64,000 bases of DNA from Todiramphus chloris collaris (lineage: Eukaryota; Chordata; Aves; Coraciiformes; Alcedinidae), in the NCBI GenBank assembly GCA_025345505.1, contig JANVCC010000062.1:12698712-12762711 (forward strand), given 5' to 3'. The first letter of the stretch is position 1. Every line of letters starts with the position of its first letter. This document shows, one piece after another, positions 63,657 through 64,000 of this stretch. A program made the position numbers and the translations under genes. Under the pieces are notes generated by a model, which was not told the DNA's origin, made no database searches, and was given only the letters and a program-made list of their open reading frames with translations.

Positions 63657-64000
63657 TCTGTTAATCTAACCTCAGATCCTGGAAAAATTATTGAGAAGGT
63701 TATCCTCGACACTACTGAAAGGCATTTAAAGAATAATGCAGTCATCAGGCACAGTCAACATGGGTTCACAAAGGGCAAGTCCTACTGAACTAGTTTCATA
63801 TCCTTCTATGATAAGGTCACCTCACTAGTGGATGAAGGCAAGGTGACGGATATAGTTTTTCTGGATTTTAGTAAGGTTTTTCATACTCCCCTCACATCAT
63901 CCTACTGGACAAGTTGTTCAGCTGTGGGGTAAGTGGGTTCATGGTGTGCTAGGTGAAGAACTGGCTGAAGAGTAGAGTAAAAAGGGTTGTAGTGATGGGG
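63657..64000 (+). mobile_element. CR1 LINE ORF2 (reverse transcriptase) fragment, forward, cut by the window end
   Basis: The + strand translates to NLTSDPGKIIEKVILDTTER, then VIRHSQHGFTKGKS, then DIVFLDFSKVFHT. These are the CR1 reverse-transcriptase blocks (LTSVPGKIME..., SQHGFTKGKSCLTNL, YLDFSKAFDT). A stop codon after KGKS and further drift near the end show that the copy is inactive. It continues beyond 64000. Confidence 0.93.

Noticed and set aside
1-64000. Search for tRNA, rRNA, CRISPR arrays, operons or phage-like systems.
   Set aside because: Nothing in sequence or organisation supports these. The window is vertebrate intronic DNA.

Overview
The window looks like an intron-dominated stretch of a bird nuclear genome. 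It is AT-rich and nearly gene-free. It carries several CR1 LINE fragments, with typical avian CR1 3' ends and reverse-transcriptase pieces, plus avian-type LTRs. There are no mammalian SINEs and no bacterial gene signatures. The LTR types suggest Neoaves, possibly a songbird or relative, but I cannot fix the species.

One gene can be read. Three minus-strand exons with good splice sites and matching phases belong to INPP4B, the type II inositol polyphosphate 4-phosphatase, a PI(3,4)P2 phosphatase. Transcription runs from high to low coordinates. Exon 18309-18393 is followed by a 10.0 kb intron, then exon 8082-8306, a 1.7 kb intron, and a 45-nt exon at 6358-6402. The 8082-8306 exon contains the ATG at which I recall the mammalian reference protein starting (MEIKEE...). 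The reading frame stays open upstream of that ATG and continues in phase into the 18309 exon. Together they encode what looks like the C-terminal half of a pleckstrin-homology (PH) domain. This avian locus therefore seems able to make an N-terminally extended, PH-containing INPP4B. That is the most interesting result here. The C2, NHR2 and phosphatase exons lie below position 1. The first half of the PH domain was not found with confidence; one weak candidate lies at about 22110-22178.

Layout: 1-6357 is the intron after the 45-nt exon, with a GC-rich patch at 640-800 and a small CR1 end at 5471. 6403-8081 is an intron with an A/C tract. 8307-18308 is an intron with a G-rich tract at 10150 and a GC/pyrimidine-rich block at 15540-17700. 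18394-64000 is upstream intron or 5' region. It holds CR1 copies at 19233, 26664, 26888, 27384, 39254, 54962, 55058 and 63657, three LTRs at 28288-31119, and many simple repeats.

Long A runs, A/C-only tracts and G runs lie mostly on the + strand. This fits a single minus-strand transcription unit across the window. Apart from these exons I see no protein-coding gene, no tRNA or rRNA and no CRISPR. Most open frames are short and unrecognised.
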